Part shown: piece by piece, positions 45,169 through 47,809 of the stretch | Position numbering within the stretch: the stretch's first letter is position 1 | How the letters are laid out: each line of letters starts with the position of its first letter | Assembly: GCF_022346185.1 (NCBI RefSeq) | Contig: NZ_JAKRMS010000015.1 | Coordinates: forward strand, 1 to 47,809 | DNA length: 47,809 nt | Source: Cellulomonas sp. ACRRI | Lineage (GTDB): Bacteria > Actinomycetota > Actinomycetes > Actinomycetales > Cellulomonadaceae | Direction of reading: 5' to 3' | Translations under genes and position numbers: made by a program | Notes under the pieces: model-generated | What the model was told of the DNA's origin: nothing | The model's input: the letters and a program-made list of their open reading frames with translations, nothing else | The model's database searches: none

Positions 45169-46500
45169 CTACGCGAACAGCGCCTGCCCCAGGAACGGCC
45201 CGTCCGGCGCGAGCGCCGGCGTCCCGTCCGCCCCGGTGGGCAGCGCGCCGTCCGGCACGCCCGGCGGCACGGCGAACAGCCCGGACCCGGTGTGCACCAG
45301 GTACTCCATCAGGCCGTCCTGCGAGGACAGCCGCGTCTGCATCGGCACGAAGTGGGTCCGCGGGTCGACGACGAACGCGAGGAAGAACAGCCCCGCGTCG
45401 AGCCGCCCCAGCGCGTCGTTGCCGTCCGTGAAGTTGTACCCGCGGCGCAGCATCCGGACGCCGTCGTTCTGCGTCGGGTGCGCGAGGCGGACGTGCGAGT
45501 CGAGCGCGACCAGCGGCTTCCCGTCGCCGCCCGTGGCGTCGAGGTCGGGCTCGGTGAACTCGGTGCCGCCGGACAGCGGCGCGCCCTCGCCCTTGGTCCG
45601 GCCGACGAGCGCCTCCTGCTCGCGCAGCGAGGAGCGGTCCCAGGTCTCGATGTGCATCCGGATCCGCCGGGCGACGAGATAGGTGCCGCCGGTGAGCCAG
45701 GCCGCGTCGGTGCCCACCTCGGTCGCGGCGCTCGCGGGCACCCAGACGTGCTCGTCGACCGCGGCGGGCTCCTCGGCCTTGAGGTTGGCGGTGCCGTCCT
45801 TGAAGCCGAACAGGTTCCGCGGCGTCGTCTGCGCGGTGCTGGTGGAGGAGGTGCGGCCGTAGCCGAGCTGGGTCCACCGGATCCGTGCGGTGCCGAAGGC
45901 GGCGCGGGACAGGTTGCGCACGGCGTGCACGGCGACCTGCGGGTCGTCGGCGCAGGCCTGGACCACGAGGTCGCCGTCGCTGCGGGCGGGGTCGAGGTCG
46001 TCGCCGGCGAAGTGCGGCAGCGTGATCAGCCCGGCGGGCAGCCGCCCGGCGAGCCCGAACCGGTCCGCCTCGGCGCCGGGCGGCCCGACGAACAGCGACC
46101 GCCCGAAGCCGACGGTGATCGTCAGCCCCGCGGCGGGCAGGTCGGCGGCCTCGCCGGTGTCGTCCGGCGGCGCGTCGTACGGGCCGGAGGCGGGGTCGAA
46201 CCGGCCCGCGGGCAGGCCCTGCGTCATCCGGGCGGCCATGACCGTCCACCGGCGCAGCAGGTCGACGAGCGCGTCGCGGTCCGTGGTCGTCACGTCGAAC
46301 GCGGCGAGGTAGAGCCGGTCCTGCGCGGGCGTGACGATCCCGGCCTGGTGCGCGCCGGTGAACGGGAAGGTGCGGTCGGCGGCGGACCCGGCGGACGCCG
46401 CAGGGGTCCGGGCCCGCTCGACCGCCGCGGTCGCCCCGGCCCCGGCCGCCGCCCCGACGACGAGGCCGCCGCCGAGGCCGAGCAGCGCCCGGCGGGACAT
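45169..46500 (-). CDS. efeB: Deferrochelatase/peroxidase EfeB (DyP-type)
   Basis: 443 residues. A Tat signal begins at RR 3-4 (SRRALLGLGGGLVVG). The dye-decolorising peroxidase fold has the FGFKDGTAN motif with catalytic D235, and H336 (DSHVRLAHP) as likely haem ligand, R352-R353 nearby. It uses haem outside the membrane in ferrous iron uptake and haem handling. The gene directly follows efeO, 76 bp apart, as in efeUOB operons. The start lacks a clear ribosome site. Confidence 0.92.
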   Translation of the reverse strand: MSRRALLGLGGGLVVGAAAGAGATAAVERARTPAASAGSAADRTFPFTGAHQAGIVTPAQDRLYLAAFDVTTTDRDALVDLLRRWTVMAARMTQGLPAGRFDPASGPYDAPPDDTGEAADLPAAGLTITVGFGRSLFVGPPGAEADRFGLAGRLPAGLITLPHFAGDDLDPARSDGDLVVQACADDPQVAVHAVRNLSRAAFGTARIRWTQLGYGRTSSTSTAQTTPRNLFGFKDGTANLKAEEPAAVDEHVWVPASAATEVGTDAAWLTGGTYLVARRIRMHIETWDRSSLREQEALVGRTKGEGAPLSGGTEFTEPDLDATGGDGKPLVALDSHVRLAHPTQNDGVRMLRRGYNFTDGNDALGRLDAGLFFLAFVVDPRTHFVPMQTRLSSQDGLMEYLVHTGSGLFAVPPGVPDGALPTGADGTPALAPDGPFLGQALFA

Positions 46501-46576
46501 CCCGCGCCGGTCGGCCGCCGGCCCGGCCGCGGCGTGGTCCGCCGCGCCCGGGACCGGCGCCGGGTGCCCGTCCGTG

Positions 46577-47776
46577 TCAGGCCCCCGTCACGGTGCTGGT
46601 CAGCCGGGACAGCGGCTCGGACAGCGCGTCGACCGCGGCGGCCAGCTCGGTGACCTGCGCGTCGGTCAGGTCGGTGTACGGCGCGAAGCCCGCCTCGACC
46701 GAGCCCTGCGCGGCGAGCAGCGCCTCGAGGTCGGTGAACCGCTGGTCGAGGTCGGCGGCCAGGTCGGGGTCCTGCGCGGTGACGACGTCCTGCAGCACCT
46801 CGTACGCGACGCGGGCGCCGTCGACGTTGGCCTGGAAGTCCCAGAGATCGGTGTGCGACCAGATCTCCTCCTCGCCGGTGACCTTGCCCGTGGCGACCTC
46901 GTCCAGCAGGCCCTTGGCGCCGTTGGCGATCTGGAACGCCTCGAAGGTGAACCCGTCGGCGGTCACCTGGTCGACCAGCCTCTGGGTGTTCGCGACCAGG
47001 TCGTCCGCGGCGGCGGCGCGCTGCTCGGGGGTCAGCGGCACGTAGGTCGCGCCGCCGTTCGCGTCGGGGGCGGGCTGCCACAGGTCCTTCTCGACCAGGT
47101 GCCACCCGGTCCAGGCCTGGCCGTCCTCGAGGTCGGCCTCGCGCAGGTCGAGCGCGGGGTCGAGGTCGCCGAAGGACTCGGCCACCGGCTCGACGCGCTC
47201 CCAGTGCACGCGGGTCGCGGCGTACAGCTCGCGCGCCCGGGCGTCGTCGCCTGAGGCGTAGGCGTCGGCGAACTCCTGCGTGCCGGCGATCAGCGAGCCG
47301 ACCTGGTCCTTCACGTAGGCGACGTACGACGTCTCGGCGGCGGCGAGCTGGTCGGCGGTGTCGCCGGTCGGCCCGACCTCCTGGCCGGAGTCGGTGACGG
47401 TGAACGCGGCGCGGATGCCGTCGCCGACCATCCCCGGCTTGCAGGCGGTGTAGTAGTCGCCGGGCGCGGCCTGAACCACGAGGTCGCGGGAGATGCCGGG
47501 GCCGATGTTCTCGATCTCGGACACGATCCGCAGACCGTCGTCGGCCAGCAGGTAGAACTCGGTGACGTCGCTGCCGTCGTTGGTGACGGAGAACGTCAGG
47601 GTGCCGCTCGGGGCTCTGTCGGCGGACACCTCGCAGGCGTCGGCGGTCGAGCTGACCGTCAGCGCGCCCGCGGCGTCGCTGCTCGCGGCGCCGCCGGCGG
47701 GGTCGTTCGGGACGCACGCCGCGAGCAGCGGCAGCAGGGCGACCGCGGCGGCGGCGCTCCAGGAGGTGCGGGACAT
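46577..47776 (-). CDS. efeO: Iron uptake lipoprotein EfeO
   Basis: 399 residues from ATG 47776 with AAGGAG upstream. Lipobox LLAAC with C21. An N-terminal cupredoxin-like domain (about 41-135, with YYTACKPGM) precedes a C-terminal M75 (imelysin-like) helical domain (about 145-395) with HxxE at H226-E229 (GWHLVEKDLW). It binds metals and feeds iron to the EfeU permease, whose gene would be upstream beyond the window. The M75 domain is not known to be a peptidase here. Confidence 0.92.
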   Translation of the reverse strand: MSRTSWSAAAAVALLPLLAACVPNDPAGGAASSDAAGALTVSSTADACEVSADRAPSGTLTFSVTNDGSDVTEFYLLADDGLRIVSEIENIGPGISRDLVVQAAPGDYYTACKPGMVGDGIRAAFTVTDSGQEVGPTGDTADQLAAAETSYVAYVKDQVGSLIAGTQEFADAYASGDDARARELYAATRVHWERVEPVAESFGDLDPALDLREADLEDGQAWTGWHLVEKDLWQPAPDANGGATYVPLTPEQRAAAADDLVANTQRLVDQVTADGFTFEAFQIANGAKGLLDEVATGKVTGEEEIWSHTDLWDFQANVDGARVAYEVLQDVVTAQDPDLAADLDQRFTDLEALLAAQGSVEAGFAPYTDLTDAQVTELAAAVDALSEPLSRLTSTVTGA

Positions 47777-47809
47777 CGGGGCTCCTTCTCGGGGCACGGG
47801 GTCGACGAG

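Noticed and set aside
44020..45682. Plus-strand 553-codon frame opposite host genes
   Set aside because: Antisense and out-of-frame shadow of the ASCH, maltokinase-cap and EfeB genes.

Overview
The window is high-GC actinobacterial chromosome carrying a complete-looking integrated siphovirus prophage of about 40.2 kb. Host clues are a GC-rich codon pattern, many GTG starts, leaderless -10 boxes of the TAC(C/G)GT type just ahead of ATG, a WhiB gene, DUF3263 and DUF732 relatives, and an Lsr2-like DNA-binding domain. Cellulomonas or a close relative is a reasonable guess, but the sequence alone does not name the genus.

Layout. Positions 23-730 are a host membrane protein whose stop codon lies in the left attachment repeat. 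A 47-bp direct repeat (727-773 and 40917-40963) is the 3' part of a tRNA-Met (CAT) gene. It bounds the prophage, and the intact tRNA is at the right end. The left end holds a rightward tyrosine integrase and a tiny CxxC protein. From 26563 down to 2323 a leftward late operon runs in this order: HNH endonuclease, terminase small and large subunits, portal, MuF-type protein, scaffold, major capsid, four head-tail connector genes, major tail protein, tail assembly chaperones with a -1 frameshift, tape measure, distal tail protein, minor tail proteins and fibres, lysis cassette (M15 endolysin and holin), and a tail-type metallophosphoesterase. Two rightward lipoprotein genes (6977-7600 and 15682-16008) and one HNH homing-type gene (14668-15558) interrupt this operon.

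From 39466 down to 26692 a second leftward operon of small, mostly overlapping genes holds early functions: Cro-like protein, antirepressor, excisionase, DUF3850, DUF4406, YqaJ-type exonuclease with its partner, WhiB, a multi-HTH protein, RusA-like resolvase, a replication initiator-like protein, a second HNH gene, and many tiny cysteine-rich proteins. The immunity switch is at 39467-39690, with TGTAGAC-type operators overlapping promoters. To its right lie the repressor, an ImmA/IrrE peptidase and a DUF3263 protein, all rightward and presumably expressed in the lysogen.

Right of attR is host DNA: a conserved hypothetical gene, tRNA-Asn, a LuxR-type regulator without an ATPase domain, an Lsr2-like orphan domain, a histidine-kinase C-terminal remnant, a small lipoprotein, an ASCH-domain protein, a maltokinase-cap-like protein, and the iron-uptake genes efeB and efeO.

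The best candidates for something little described are three. First, a paired promoter-plus-hairpin leader shared by the two HNH genes. Second, a lipid-anchored HExxH zincin moron. Third, a membrane-anchored collagen-like protein coded next to the lysis genes. No defence island, CRISPR array or insertion sequence was seen.
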